Of a stretch of 64,000 nucleotides of DNA, positions 37,860 through 48,385 are shown one piece after another. The position numbers and the translations under genes are program-made. Every line of letters begins with the position of its first letter. Position 1 is the first letter of the stretch. This DNA is from Eukaryota sp. TZLM1-RC. Lineage: Eukaryota; Metamonada: BaSk clade. Location: assembly GCA_040285825.1 (NCBI GenBank), contig JAUPSS010000004.1:2646550-2710549 (forward strand), given 5' to 3'. The notes beneath the pieces are model-generated. The model did no database searches, was not told the origin of the DNA, and saw nothing but the letters and a program-made list of their open reading frames with translations.

Positions 37860-39828
37860 CTTTATTTCAATGAAACAATTTATTAATATAAATGGAAGAA
37901 ATCCAGTTGATCAATAAATACAAATTTAAAATTAAAATTTTGATTTGATTCAAATAAACTAATAAACCAGTGGAGTTTTACAAGGTTGAACTCAATTCCT
38001 TAAACAAAAAAGAGAACAACTTACTATTGAATGAATAATTGTTTGAATTGGAACAATAAAATACTGTCGCAAACAAGAAAGATGTCGAGAAGAAGACTTC
38101 AATAAAATTCTGGAAAGAAAGGTAATACTTTAAAATAGCAAATTTTTCAATTGTTGTTGTTGTGTCAATTGTTTATTGTAATGAAATTTGACCGAAGCAA
38201 TTCCAAACAATTTTCATTAAATATCAACTGAAAATTTCTGGTAATTTTGAATTAATAGACAAATTACTCCAGTAATTGAGGCGGAGTGATCACCTCTGAT
38301 CAACCACTTTGAAAGAGTTTAAGAGAACAGAAAAGTTGTATTGTGAAGACGCTGACGACGGAGAGGAATGGACACAGATGAAGAGAGTGGTGGGGTTTAG
38401 GGCGAGTCCAACAATTGTTTTAAGGGAACCAACTGCAAGTATAAGGTAAAATAGTGTCAAAAATGTGCAGCAAAACACAAAAAAGAAAGAGCACAGTGGG
38501 AGTCTAAGGCTCGGAAAAGAAGGTAAGTGAGGGAAATAAGAATGATTGAGAAAAAGACAATCCATAAATACCACACAAGAGCCCAATATGAGAGAGAGAG
38601 AGTATTGAGAAAGAAATACTTGTTGTGCAAGGAGGTATATTCAAGGTTCCGTTGCGACATAACCAAAACCTATTTTATGAAGTGGGGGAAAGTAACGGAT
38701 AAGATGAACCCTTAGCACTCGTAGAAGCTGGTTTCATAACAGAAGATGAACAATCCGAGGAAGTAGCTGTTTTTTTTTATTTTATTTTTTTTTATTTTTT
38801 TAAGAGAAAGATTCTTTTATTTAATGTATTTACCTTGCATCTCTTTCAAAGATTTCCTGCCACTGCTTCTTTACTATCTTCAAGGGATAAAATCACCTTT
38901 TGATCAAAGGAAATTGGTAAGCTTTTTCGCTCTTATCTGAAAATTTCACAGCGTTTGCTCACTTTCTTTTCTCATATGCATTGCTGGAAGAAATTTAGAA
39001 TAATACTTTTAGCTTCTCATAAAGGTTCTCAATATCTTGAGGTACCTTGACAAATTTTTCAATCTTTAAAGAAATTTCCAATTATTGAAAAAACATATTC
39101 AAAATCAACACTGAAAACGAATTCTCAAACGATTCTTTTATCAAAAATTTATTATCCCCAGGAATATCAAAAATAGTTATAACGGTGATGAGCTGCTTTG
39201 CAATTGAAGGTAAAAATAATGATTCAGAAAACACAAATGAGTTGGACGAACCACTGAAAAAGAAAACTAGATCAAAAAAAGAAACAAAAAATGACCCTGA
39301 TGCCTACAAAACTAGAAAAGTACGGTTGAAATAGTTCTAAAAAAATTTGCTGTCGAGGACGTAGCAATTTTCAAAGGCTGGCTGGACATCCTAAAAAATT
39401 CTTTCTTGCTTTGAGGTCTGCTAATTTCCGCTCTTAATGCCGAAGTCAATCGATATGAATCAGCCAGAACTTTCAGAAAATGTTTGTGTTCATATAGCAG
39501 AAGCAGGAACTTTTGTGAATGTTGTTTAAAAGGATGGTTCAATAAGATAAAACAACGAAAGGAGTAGATATCTCTTTTTGGTGCTCCCGAATTCAACTAA
39601 CCATAATTAATAAATTACATTGGTTTTATTGATCGAATAAGGGAAGCTTTTCATATTTATTTATTCATTTATTCATTTAGGAACTGTTGGTTTCAATGAA
39701 TTTCATGCCATAAGTTATTAGTATATTGTGTATATTAGTATATTAATTTTGAATTCTAAATTTTTTCGATTAAAAAGAAGTGTATTGGTATTGAATTCAA
39801 GTGACTAAACCTTGTTGAAATGGGTTAA
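37860..39828. other. Long gap, low complexity, no supported gene
   Basis: Contains an (AG)n run near 38589, a long T/A homopolymer tract at about 38771-38803, and several sub-100-codon ORFs without motifs (for example 38527-38715). A lysine-rich open patch near 39240-39320 is too short to judge. I recognise no gene here. Confidence 0.4.
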
Positions 39829-42318
39829 CTAACAATAAATTGTTAAAGAAGAACGATTCGGGGTCATTTGTTGAAGTATAGAATTGTCAATGTTGTTCAA
39901 CGCAACATTCAATTCAGAAAGAGTGGAATTCGATTGCAAAGCACGGTAAAGTACCCTAGCTCCTTCATTACCGATTTCGTTGTTCCGAAGATTTAATTGA
40001 AAAAGAGTGGAACTAAATTTCAGAACTCGGGCGAGTGCACTAGCACCTCCAGGGCCAATTTTGTTGTCCCAAAGATTCAATTCAGAAAGAGTGGAATTTG
40101 ATTCCAAAGCATGTGCGACTGCACGGACGCCTTTATCGCCGATTTGGTTGCCACCAAGATCCAATTGAAGAAGAGTGTGATTCGAGCCAAGACCTCGGGC
40201 CATAGATTTAGCGCCTACAGGACCAATGTTGTTGACACTAAGATTCAATCGCGACAGAGTAGAATTTGATTCCAGAGCCTGGGCCAGTGCATCAGCGCCT
40301 TCAGAGCAAATACAATTACCACGAAGAACCAATTCAACAAGGGTGGAATTCAGTTCCAGAGCACTGGCGACTGCAATAGCGCCTTCATTTCCAATTTTGT
40401 TGCTGCGAAGAACCAATTCAGAAAGGGTGGAATTCACTTCCAGAGCACGGGCGAGTACACTGACTCCTTCATTTCCAATTTTGTTGTCCCAAAGATTCAA
40501 TTGGGAGAGAGTGGAATTCGATTCCAGAGCATATGCGAGTGCACTGGCACCTTTAGGACCAATGTTATTGACACCGAGATTCACATGGGAAAGAGTGGAA
40601 TTCGATTCCAAAACATGTGCGACTGCAGTAGCACCTCCATCTCCAATTTGGTTGTAACCAAGATCTAATTGAAAAAGTGTGGAATTCCATTCCAAAGCAC
40701 GTGTGAGTGCTCTACAGCCTTCAGGACCAATGTTATTGAACTGAAGATCCAAACATCTGATATTCCCATCAAGAATGCCTTCTAAACCCTTCCTTACAAC
40801 GTCCTTGAGATTGTTCAAATCCACAATCGACTTAATGTCTTCAGTTATTTCCTCCTTAGAAGGAGGATGATCATAAACGTTATCATACAAATGTTCGCTA
40901 CAATTGGCCTCATTTAATGTTGCTCGCAATTCGGCGATTCGACTTTTTAATCCAGAATTGCTTCGTTCTAATGAACCATTAGTCTTGCTTAATTCAGCAT
41001 TTCGTCTTTCCAAGTGAAAATTACTGGATTCAAGGTTGCCAATTTTAGCATCTTTTGCGGCAATGGTAGACTTACTAGCAGTTAAAGCTTGCTTCATATT
41101 GGAAATCTCAGAAATAAAAGAAGCCTTCTCCTCTTCTAATCCAGCAATTCTCGCATCCTGTTTTGCCAAGTTGCTAATCAGTTGTTGTTTATAAGACTCT
41201 AGATCGGCAATTTGCTTCTGAAGAGACTCAAATGTGGAGTTGACAGGCTGTAGTTGATATCGGTCCAAGTCTTCAATATTCAATCTGACACTACGCACTG
41301 CCTCAACAATATCTTCAATCTCAGGGCGAACATCGGCTTTGATGTTAACCATATCTGCGATAAGAGGCCTCCATATATTTGGCAGCAAATCCAAGTCCGC
41401 AACTGCAGCTCCTTGGGAAGAAATTCTGTGTACTTGAAGTTTGGCAGGATTAGAAAGTACTGTTGATGGGTCAGAATTAGACAAAACACCCCAAAACAAA
41501 ACCCCCAAAGAGAAAATATCCACCTTAGTGCTAGCTCTTAGAGACTCTCCAAGTAAAACTTCAGGAGCCATATAGGGAACTGTGCCCAACACGACTTGGG
41601 TCACCGTAACATTACTGACCCTTGAGTCGTCGAAATCCCCGAGTTTGGCAGAGACAATAGCCTGGCCACGGAGTTTGAGAAGAACATTACCGGCAGAAAT
41701 ATCACGGTGAACAAAACCAGCTTGATGAAAGCACGACACAGCTTGCGATACTTCCTCTATTATGAGATAAGCTTCCATCAGATTAAAAGTTCGCTTTTGG
41801 TGAAACAAATCTTGGATTGAACAAGACTGTCGTTCCTGCACGATACCAGGGGGATCAAGCGTAACACCTAAAACACTGACAATGTGAGTCGGTGAGTTGA
41901 GGGTGCGATAAACATGAAAAACGCGAGATACAACTTCACGAACAAGATCAACATCATCTTCGGAAAAATAGGGCTGCTTCCAGATGACTGGCCTCTGATT
42001 CAGAACTGCGGCATGAATTGTGGCACGAGGGGTTCGTCTCAGACGAGACAACTTCTTCAGATCTGTCGACTTAATGACATTTGGCTTTAGCACTTCCTTC
42101 ATGAGGTCTTCAAGCTGATAATTCTTAGATACTTCATGTAGAGAAACAGCAGCTCTACAGGAAGGACAAGTTTGGCTCAACACCAACCACTGCTCTAGAC
42201 AGGAACGGCAAAACGAATGACCACATGGCAGAGCACGGGGTTCAAGGAGCAACCCTCTGTGTACCAAACACAAGAAACTGTCTGGATGATCAAACATGAG
42301 TACAGAACTAGAATCCAT
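39829..42318 (-). CDS. RING-kinase-coiled coil-LRR protein
   Basis: 829 residues from the first ATG (42318). Residues ~17-55 form a RING-like finger (C17, H20, then C-G-H-S-F-C-R-S-C around 33-41 and C-P-S-C at 52-55). Residues ~85-350 are a protein kinase domain: V-I-W-K may supply the ATP lysine, V-H-R-D-I-S-A-G-N-V-L-L is the catalytic loop, G-D-F-D replaces DFG, and P-Y-M-A-P-E-V-L-L is the APE block. No glycine loop is obvious, so activity is uncertain. A coiled coil (~370-490) follows, then about ten 28-residue LRRs of the ribonuclease-inhibitor type (L-x-L-x-x-N-x-I-G-x-E-G-A-x-A-L-A-x-A-L-E-x-N-S-T). Joining an E3-type finger, a kinase and an LRR sensor in one chain suggests a signalling or recognition receptor; that role is inference. 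Confidence 0.82.
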   Translation of the reverse strand: MDSSSVLMFDHPDSFLCLVHRGLLLEPRALPCGHSFCRSCLEQWLVLSQTCPSCRAAVSLHEVSKNYQLEDLMKEVLKPNVIKSTDLKKLSRLRRTPRATIHAAVLNQRPVIWKQPYFSEDDVDLVREVVSRVFHVYRTLNSPTHIVSVLGVTLDPPGIVQERQSCSIQDLFHQKRTFNLMEAYLIIEEVSQAVSCFHQAGFVHRDISAGNVLLKLRGQAIVSAKLGDFDDSRVSNVTVTQVVLGTVPYMAPEVLLGESLRASTKVDIFSLGVLFWGVLSNSDPSTVLSNPAKLQVHRISSQGAAVADLDLLPNIWRPLIADMVNIKADVRPEIEDIVEAVRSVRLNIEDLDRYQLQPVNSTFESLQKQIADLESYKQQLISNLAKQDARIAGLEEEKASFISEISNMKQALTASKSTIAAKDAKIGNLESSNFHLERRNAELSKTNGSLERSNSGLKSRIAELRATLNEANCSEHLYDNVYDHPPSKEEITEDIKSIVDLNNLKDVVRKGLEGILDGNIRCLDLQFNNIGPEGCRALTRALEWNSTLFQLDLGYNQIGDGGATAVAHVLESNSTLSHVNLGVNNIGPKGASALAYALESNSTLSQLNLWDNKIGNEGVSVLARALEVNSTLSELVLRSNKIGNEGAIAVASALELNSTLVELVLRGNCICSEGADALAQALESNSTLSRLNLSVNNIGPVGAKSMARGLGSNHTLLQLDLGGNQIGDKGVRAVAHALESNSTLSELNLWDNKIGPGGASALARVLKFSSTLFQLNLRNNEIGNEGARVLYRALQSNSTLSELNVALNNIDNSILQQMTPNRSSLTIYC

Positions 42319-43460
42319 CCCAAATCTCTTCAAGTGGGAGTTTTTAGACTCGAAAACTGAAACCAATCATTTTTGAGCTCTCAATTTTTCCAGATACTTG
42401 AACAACTATCTGACACATTGACGTCTTGTTTTTCAAACAGGTGATGAATCTATAATGCTTTTGTTTTGAATCATATATATCCAGAATTGGAGAATTTACC
42501 GAGTGATATTTGGATACAGTGGTTTGCACATAACATGGTTAGAAAATGAGTAATTTTTGAACTGAAAAGGTTTACTTTTGCCAGAAAAAATGAAAAAGTT
42601 GCATGTTATCCCACAATGATGAAATGCAGAAGATAAGTGGGGATTTTGCTGTAATTCTTCCATGGGGAACAATTTGGTCAATAGATTGATTAGAATTTTT
42701 ACGGCATTTTGTTCAGTGCCAACATATACTATAATTTAAAGTTAATATTGCAATGATGAAATGGACTTGTTTGTCTCTGACAACGATTGTTCTGTTTAAG
42801 CTGAAGAATGTATTATAGTAACAGTTTCGACATTCAAACAATATGGTTGTGAGCTGGCAATTTGCTGACAACGCGAATTTGAAATTGTTCAACTTGCTAT
42901 ACGTAAACACCACTTCCAGCTTCAACTAATTTTATTAGGTGGATAGTAATGGTCTACGCAAATCAAAATTTGTTTTTAAAAGTACTTATGAGCATGTAGA
43001 TCATTTAAAACTATCCTTGATAATTGCACTTAAACTCTTTTTGTTGTGATGTAATGACAGTAGTGTGCATAAGATGTTCAATCGTTGCGAATTTTTGTTT
43101 CTTCATTTGAAATAATCCTTATTCAACAATAATTAAATGCAAAATAATTCTATAAAATCAATGATGATAATTGATACTATCAAAATGTAGAATTGAGGAA
43201 CAGAAAATCTCATAGTGGGACAAGATTGCTGTGAAGAGTTGATGTTTTATTGAAAAAACTTCAATAATGGAATTTTGCCAAAAAAAGTATGAAAAATGCT
43301 TTTGTGTTTGCATTCATTATTTGCATGAGTTTACTGGTAAAAATTGAAAAAATAACCATGACAAATTCATGATTTGTCATAATCTTCATCTGTGTTGAAA
43401 ACAAATCAAAAATTTGATTTAATTTAAGATAATTAGCCACATGCTCCTAATGAAATAAGA
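42319..43460. other. Intergenic, no recognisable gene
   Basis: AT-rich; short ORFs on the minus strand (42496-42681, 42713-42925) have no motifs. Confidence 0.4.
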
Positions 43461-43660
43461 CGTCTTCAATAATCACGTCTTCAACAATCATGTCTTAGAC
43501 ATAACAGTAGGAGGCGTCGTGTGGCCAGTTATTCAGTCATTCAACCCTAGACACGTAGAGAAACTCATTAACCAAAGAAAATCTAACCTTTGTCGTTCAA
43601 TAGTAGATTATTTAAAGAAACACAATTTGTCCAAATTGTCTAGTCAACAGCATACAAAAT
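43461..43660 (+). other. Open segment of coding appearance, unassigned
   Basis: About 65 codons open between stops without ATG. It begins with an imperfect triplicated word (GTCTTCAATAATCAC, GTCTTCAACAATCAT, then GTCTTAGACAT). It then reads V-V-W-P-V-I-Q-S-F-N-P-R-H-V-E-K-L-I-N-Q and C-R-S-I-V-D-Y-L-K-K-H-N. It may be the start of a retrotransposon polyprotein, but no family is certain. Confidence 0.25.
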
Positions 43661-43779
43661 AAAATCTGTATCCATTTGTATTTTCACTATTTAGTCTACT
43701 TGCTCTCACGGCTATACGTTTCTTGGCAGGTTTTGAAATCTTTGTGAAAAGAAGAAATATCAGAAGTTTCGACCGAAAT

Positions 43780-43952
43780 TTTGTTTTGGCAAAATAGAAT
43801 TGTGTATTCTATTTTTAAGGAAAATGTTGAAGTTGGTTTTTGATGCATTGCTTTCTATTTGATCACATTATGAGAGAGCTGCATCTAGTTGTTTTGTTTT
43901 GGGAGAAATGGATAATTTAGATGTTGATTTATCAGTATTCAGTATATAATCA
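43780..43952 (+). pseudogene. LINE 3'-terminal fragment
   Basis: DNA encoding F-W-Q-N-R-I..., then the E-M-D-N-L-D-V-D-L terminal module, with an internal stop near 43860. Same family as 37358-37850 and 34655-34827. Confidence 0.5.
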
Positions 43953-44334
43953 GTATATAATTTTAAAAAGTACAGAAGCACAAACAAAATCGTCCACATT
44001 GCAAACAGAATTACACAATTTCCCCGAAATCATTGACCTGAAATTTGGTACCACTCGATGGCTTGGAAACGGAAATTAAATTGCCGAAATCCCAACAGCT
44101 TAACCGCACCAAACTCAACCCCAACAGATTCAAAATCAAAATGACACGAATGGCGTTATAAAGGACACGAACAAAAAGTAGAGGTCTTATTAACAAAACA
44201 AAACAAAACAAAAACATCCACCTCCAAATGAAAGACAAACAAACAAAACTAATGATACGAACCATCACTGATTGATTACTTTTTTCAATTAATTGATTCG
44301 TTTCAACTTCATATTCAGGAAATCTCCGCGTTCC

Positions 44335-44459
44335 AGGTTGCTATGTTTTTGAGAGTAGCAAATCTCATATTTTAAAAAGAAATGACGCCTGTTACTACAT
44401 GTCATGGTTTATTGGCTTATAACAGTGAGGGTTGTAGACTCAGAAACAAAGGCTCAACA
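44335..44459 (+). pseudogene. Fanzor remnant, left piece of a split copy
   Basis: Strongly similar to 16155-16284: a V-A-N-P/L-like segment, T-C-H-G-L-L, then N-S-E-G-C and the L-R-N-K-G-S-T stretch. It is interrupted at 44459 by the mini LTR retrotransposon; the continuation is at 46069. The empty site is visible in the sister remnant near 16284 (GGCTCAACAAAGCTT). Confidence 0.65.
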
Positions 44460-44699
44460 TGTTGGCGCCCTAAGGCTTATATATTATTGATTCTGTTACT
44501 GATAAACTAATCTCGTAGACAGATGAGGAATTCACATGATGACGTGGCACTTGTTCAAGAACAAGTGTTTTTATCAATAAAGCACTTTCTTCTTCTTTTC
44601 ATCTTTGGTATTTCTGCCTAACGGCATCATTATGAATAGTAAAATCAATCAACTTTTCCTCATTGACCCTTCTTTAATCTCTTTAGACTTACGGATACA
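44460..44699 (+). repeat. Left LTR, split by a solo LTR of another family
   Basis: Matches the 92-bp right LTR at both ends (TGTTGGCGCC...; ...TCTTTAGACTTA) but carries a 142-bp insertion at 44488-44629. Confidence 0.75.
44488..44629 (+). repeat. Solo 142-bp LTR with 4-bp TSD
   Basis: Same length and strong similarity to the LTRs at 26762-26903 and 27720-27861, in the opposite orientation. TTAT flanks both sides (44484-44487 and 44630-44633). It is inserted in the left LTR of the element at 44460-46064, so this family was active after that one inserted. Confidence 0.82.
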
Positions 44700-44781
44700 A
44701 TAATCATTAACCATTTTAAAGTCAAAGTATACCAATAAAACTCCAGCAAACTTCAATACTCAACCTGCAAGATATTTCAAC

Positions 44782-45141
44782 ATGTCAGACATCTCAAAAA
44801 AGGATATCTCTGACATTCAGCCATCTTCATCCCTTCAAATGCAGCAGGAGCAGAAAAAACAAACACAACATACACCTACACAAAATAAAAAGAACAACGA
44901 GGCAACGGACCCGACTCCCACCTCCTCTTCAACAAAAAAAAGACGAAGAAGTGGACGAGGTCTCTCCTTTTTTAAAATAGTAGTTTCGGATGGAACAGGA
45001 GCGGAACTAGAATTCACCTCTCCATCCAAAACAAAGAACGAGGTAATGAGAACGGACCCGGCTCTACTTCCCCCCCAAGGAAGTAGTTGTCTGGCCAGAA
45101 GTAACGAGAACAGTCCCGTCTCCCTCCCTTCCAAAATGTAG
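44782..45141 (+). CDS. Gag-region ORF of the mini LTR element
   Basis: 119 codons beginning M-S-D-I-S-K-K-D-I. It is highly polar: Gln/Thr/Asn-rich, then a basic K-K-R-R-R-S-G-R-G patch, then Ser/Pro-rich. No zinc knuckle. It starts ~80 bp after the left LTR, where a gag start is expected. The downstream open pieces (about 45186-45275, 45339-45545 and 45508-45744) are in different frames and may be the decayed remainder. Confidence 0.4.
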   Translation: MSDISKKDISDIQPSSSLQMQQEQKKQTQHTPTQNKKNNEATDPTPTSSSTKKRRRSGRGLSFFKIVVSDGTGAELEFTSPSKTKNEVMRTDPALLPPQGSSCLARSNENSPVSLPSKM

Positions 45142-45972
45142 AACCTGTCAGTAAGGTAGCGGATGAAAATCCCACCTTAGACACGTCGACTCTCTTAGCA
45201 GAGTATGATGAATTTTATGCTCAACTAGATGTCAAGGGAAAGATGACTCCAGTGATGGATTCTACGAAGTCCTAACAAGGACGCGAATCCTTACCTTGAA
45301 TCAATGGACTTGTATCCATTCGAACAGCTCTCTTTATTATGGAACCAAACACAAAAATTGTCGACTACATACGACGTACGAGTAGAGACTGCATCTCCAC
45401 TACTATTGTACTACAATGGCAAGAATACGGTCGTTGCTTTTCTGATATTATTCGTCGTACAGCCAGTACCTTAACAACAAAAAACGCCGCTTTCAGGTTT
45501 CTGGAGTTTGTTACTTTGCTTGCTGTTGTTGTTAATCCCACATAGACTCTGTATGATCATTATCGAATCCACTCTTCGATTCCATGATTACTTTACTAAA
45601 CGACACTACCACGTTACTCGTGTACGAAAAAGGGAAGAAGCAGAGGGTCTTTATGTAGCGGTTAAAACATACACAACAAAGTATTCAACCACACAGATCT
45701 TGGAACGAGGTCCTTTTCTGTTATTGCTTGCTACCTTAGACTAACATTATTGCGGGAAAGTCATAATACATCAATTGTCGATCTTGAAAATGTAAAACCA
45801 GTGTTTGTGTGAATCCCACTCACTACAAAGATAATTGTAGACAATAGAAAGCGATAGAATTTAGAATTTAGAATTGCTTATTTCTTAGTTCATTTAGTTA
45901 TTTACTTATTTCTTGATAGTTTAAGTTTCAAATGTATATAAGCTGATTTATTTTGACAAAGGGAAGAAGCAG

Positions 45973-46064
45973 TGTTGGCGCCTAAGGCTTATATAATATG
46001 ATTAGAAAATAAATCAACTTTTCCTCATTGACCTTTCTTTAATCTCTTTAGACTTAGGGCTACA
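45973..46064 (+). repeat. Right LTR, 92 bp
   Basis: Intact, TG at the left and CA at the right, directly preceded by the polypurine tract and followed by AACA. Confidence 0.78.
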
Positions 46065-46068
46065 AACA

Positions 46069-46240
46069 AAGCTTCTCAATAGAAATTAGCTGGATTGTCT
46101 GAATATGTTTGCAATTGCTGAATCGAGGATGGGTGGCAATCAAAGTCCTCAATATCTGTGTATTAGATAGTTTTTATAATTATTCCACACGAAAATGGAT
46201 CGTGTACTTATGGGAATTTCTTACCAGAATATATCTTTCT
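46069..46240 (+). pseudogene. Fanzor remnant, right piece of the split copy
   Basis: Continues the copy at 44335-44459: AAGCTTCTCAATAGAAAT, then M-F-A-I-A-E-S-R-M-G-G-N-Q and a stop near 46170. A conserved 3' tail follows (ATTATTCCACACGAAAATGG; sister at 16397-16436). ALG8 starts at 46254, on the same strand. Confidence 0.65.
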
Positions 46241-46253
46241 TGTTGTACTAGAC

Positions 46254-47741
46254 ATGTCATCACTAACGATCAAAACTGTTCTGCTGTCCTTCACTGTTGC
46301 TTCTCTCTTTAAAGTTTTCTTCCTGAGGTTTCCCCCCTCTACAGACTTTGAAGTTCACCGCAATTGGTTGGCCATTACCCATTCTCTCCCTTTGTCCCAA
46401 TGGTATCACAACAGCACATCTCCATGGACCCTTGACTATCCTCCCCTCTTTGCTTTCTTCGAGCGATTCCTATCATACTTTGCTCCTCTCTTTGACTCCG
46501 CTATGCTCAACCTCTGTAACATTGATTATTCTTCCTCAATGACCATTTTGTTTCAAAAAGTGACAGTTATAATTGCTGATTTTCTTCTGTTTGTTGGTTC
46601 TTTTTGTTTTGTCAAAACGCTCTGTGAAAAGTCTTCTCATGTCAGACATCTTGAAATTTTTGCATTTATCTCTATGATCTCTTTTCCATCACTTTTGATC
46701 CTTGATCATGTTCATTTTCAGTATAATGGTTTTTTAATAGGTTGGTTCTTATTAAGCTTTACGTATCTTTTGAAATCAAATTCCTCAATGACTGCTTTTT
46801 TCTTTAGTATTTGCTTATGTTTAAAACAAATCCATATTTATGTTGCAATTCCTTTTTTTATTTGTATTTTTCTCAACTGTTTGTATTCTAAAACTGGGAA
46901 GAATTCTTTAGCTTCAACAATTAGGAATCTTTTTTTCACGTTTTTATCTGGAATTACGCCATTTTTTTGTTTTTTCCCATTTAAATCTGATTTATTCCAA
47001 GTATTCAATCGTTTATTCCCAGTTAACAGAGGTTTAATTCATTCTTATCCTGCACCTAATTTTTGGGCGCTCTATTCAACTTTGGATTTAGTTTTTAATA
47101 AAGTTATTAATAACAAATCCACTGGTTTAGTTTTAGGCCATGGAGGTGATGTTGTGGAGTTTTTGCCTTCTCCAGACGTGTTGTTTTGCTTGTTTTTGTC
47201 TATTTTACCGTGCCTAATTATTGGTTTTAAAGTTAAAAATGATTTAGCCCAAAAATCAATAGGAAAAACCTTGACTTTTGTCATCGTTTCTGGTCTTTTT
47301 TTCTTTTATTTTGGTTATCATGTCCATGAAAAAGCTTTAATTTGGCTGGTATTACCTCTAATTCCGCTATTTTTCACCAATAATTCTGATTTAATTAATG
47401 CAGTTTCTATTTTATTTTCTGTTGGTTTTGTGTCTATAATGCCATTATTTTTATCTCTATTTGGAATTGGTTTGAGAATCATTTATTTACCTTATTTCAT
47501 TTTAATTATTTTGTTTAGGAAGATTATTTTTAGGAAACAATTACCTCTTTTCAGAATTACTAAATTTTATTTGATTGGACTCTTGCTAGTTGATGCTGTT
47601 TTTGTTTTTCTCTATTTATTAAAAACAAAGTTGGAGTTTTTACCATTTCTATTGGTTTCCAACTATTGTTCTTTTGGATTATTTATTTCAATTGCGTTAT
47701 TACTCAAGTATTTATTATCTAAAACCATAAAATATGAGTGA
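46254..47741 (+). CDS. ALG8: Dolichyl-P-Glc:Glc1Man9GlcNAc2-PP-dolichol glucosyltransferase ALG8
   Basis: 495 residues. The N-terminus carries the ALG6/ALG8 signature: S-T-D-F-E-V-H-R-N-W-L-A-I-T-H-S-L-P (~30-46), W-T-L-D-Y-P-P-L-F-A-F-F-E (~61-73), then D-H-V-H-F-Q-Y-N-G-F-L (~160-170), R-L-F-P...R-G-L-I-H-S-Y-P-A-P-N-F-W-A-L-Y and H-V-H-E-K-A. D-x-E and the H-x-H-E-K motif are conserved in this GT57 family. About a dozen membrane helices fill the rest. The specific blocks (HRNWLAITHSLP, LFP..RGL.H.Y.APNFWALY) match ALG8 rather than ALG6. It adds the second glucose to the lipid-linked oligosaccharide in the ER. The 3' half is repeated at 58391-59043 and 59038-59653. Confidence 0.92.
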   Translation: MSSLTIKTVLLSFTVASLFKVFFLRFPPSTDFEVHRNWLAITHSLPLSQWYHNSTSPWTLDYPPLFAFFERFLSYFAPLFDSAMLNLCNIDYSSSMTILFQKVTVIIADFLLFVGSFCFVKTLCEKSSHVRHLEIFAFISMISFPSLLILDHVHFQYNGFLIGWFLLSFTYLLKSNSSMTAFFFSICLCLKQIHIYVAIPFFICIFLNCLYSKTGKNSLASTIRNLFFTFLSGITPFFCFFPFKSDLFQVFNRLFPVNRGLIHSYPAPNFWALYSTLDLVFNKVINNKSTGLVLGHGGDVVEFLPSPDVLFCLFLSILPCLIIGFKVKNDLAQKSIGKTLTFVIVSGLFFFYFGYHVHEKALIWLVLPLIPLFFTNNSDLINAVSILFSVGFVSIMPLFLSLFGIGLRIIYLPYFILIILFRKIIFRKQLPLFRITKFYLIGLLLVDAVFVFLYLLKTKLEFLPFLLVSNYCSFGLFISIALLLKYLLSKTIKYE

Positions 47742-48385
47742 TTTTTGTTTTTTTATTGAGCTTCTCTTGTTTCACAAATAGTGAATAACCAAAGTTTCTT
47801 TAACAATACATTTGAATGAAATCTCTGCTTCTGTTTTTCACGGTTCAAATTGAAGAAACAAAGAATTGAATGACAACAAGGTTTTTTAAGCAACATTAAA
47901 TTCAAATTTAATAACTCAGTGTTCTTCATTATGATTTCTTGGAATAACGGTGTTTCTTTTATACTTTATAATCTCAATTATTGTTTGTAACAATGTTTGT
48001 AGTGTAGTTAAATCTTTTCATCAATCTATTCGTTACCACTTTACACAAAAAGGCAAAGGTTGGTTCAATGCTTAATACCAGTATTAACTGGCATTGACTG
48101 GTGCTTGATCCATTTTCTTCCAAGTTGAAACCTTTTTTGATACTTTTCATTTCTCCAATATATCAACTGTATGTGCCCATTTATATTGCTCAGTTTCAGC
48201 TTGGCTACGTCACGTGTTTTACAAATTCTTTTATAAAGATCCAATAAATTCAACGAAAAATAACTTAAATAATCAAACTTCACGACAAAAAATTTATTTA
48301 ACATCAAAATTTGATAAATTTACGCTCATACCCCCAAAATTTAATTAAACCAACTAATTTGTACAAAAAACCCTTATAAAAACCC
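47742..48385. other. Intergenic between convergent ALG8 and RBBP4
   Basis: AT-rich 3' flanks. A near-palindrome around TTAATACCAGTATTAACTGG lies at 48073-48092. No gene seen. Confidence 0.45.

Larger units (their letters stand above)
44460..46064 (+). mobile_element. Second mini LTR retrotransposon, nested in a Fanzor remnant
   Basis: Direct repeats beginning TGTTGGCGCC and ending in ACA bound a 1605-bp unit (left LTR from 44460, right LTR 45973-46064). The tetramer AACA flanks it on both sides (44456-44459 and 46065-46068). The uninterrupted site survives in the related Fanzor remnant at 16284, where the single AACA is seen. A purine tract AAAGGGAAGAAGCAG precedes the right LTR, close to that of the element at 26762-27861. 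Only short gag-like ORFs lie inside and there is no RT or integrase. Confidence 0.82.

Noticed and set aside
38527-38715. 62-codon lysine/arginine-rich ORF
   Set aside because: Low-complexity AG-rich DNA; no motif or paralogue.
40226-40657. 143-codon plus-strand ORF
   Set aside because: Antisense shadow of the LRR repeats of the RING-kinase-LRR gene; its own periodicity comes from those repeats.
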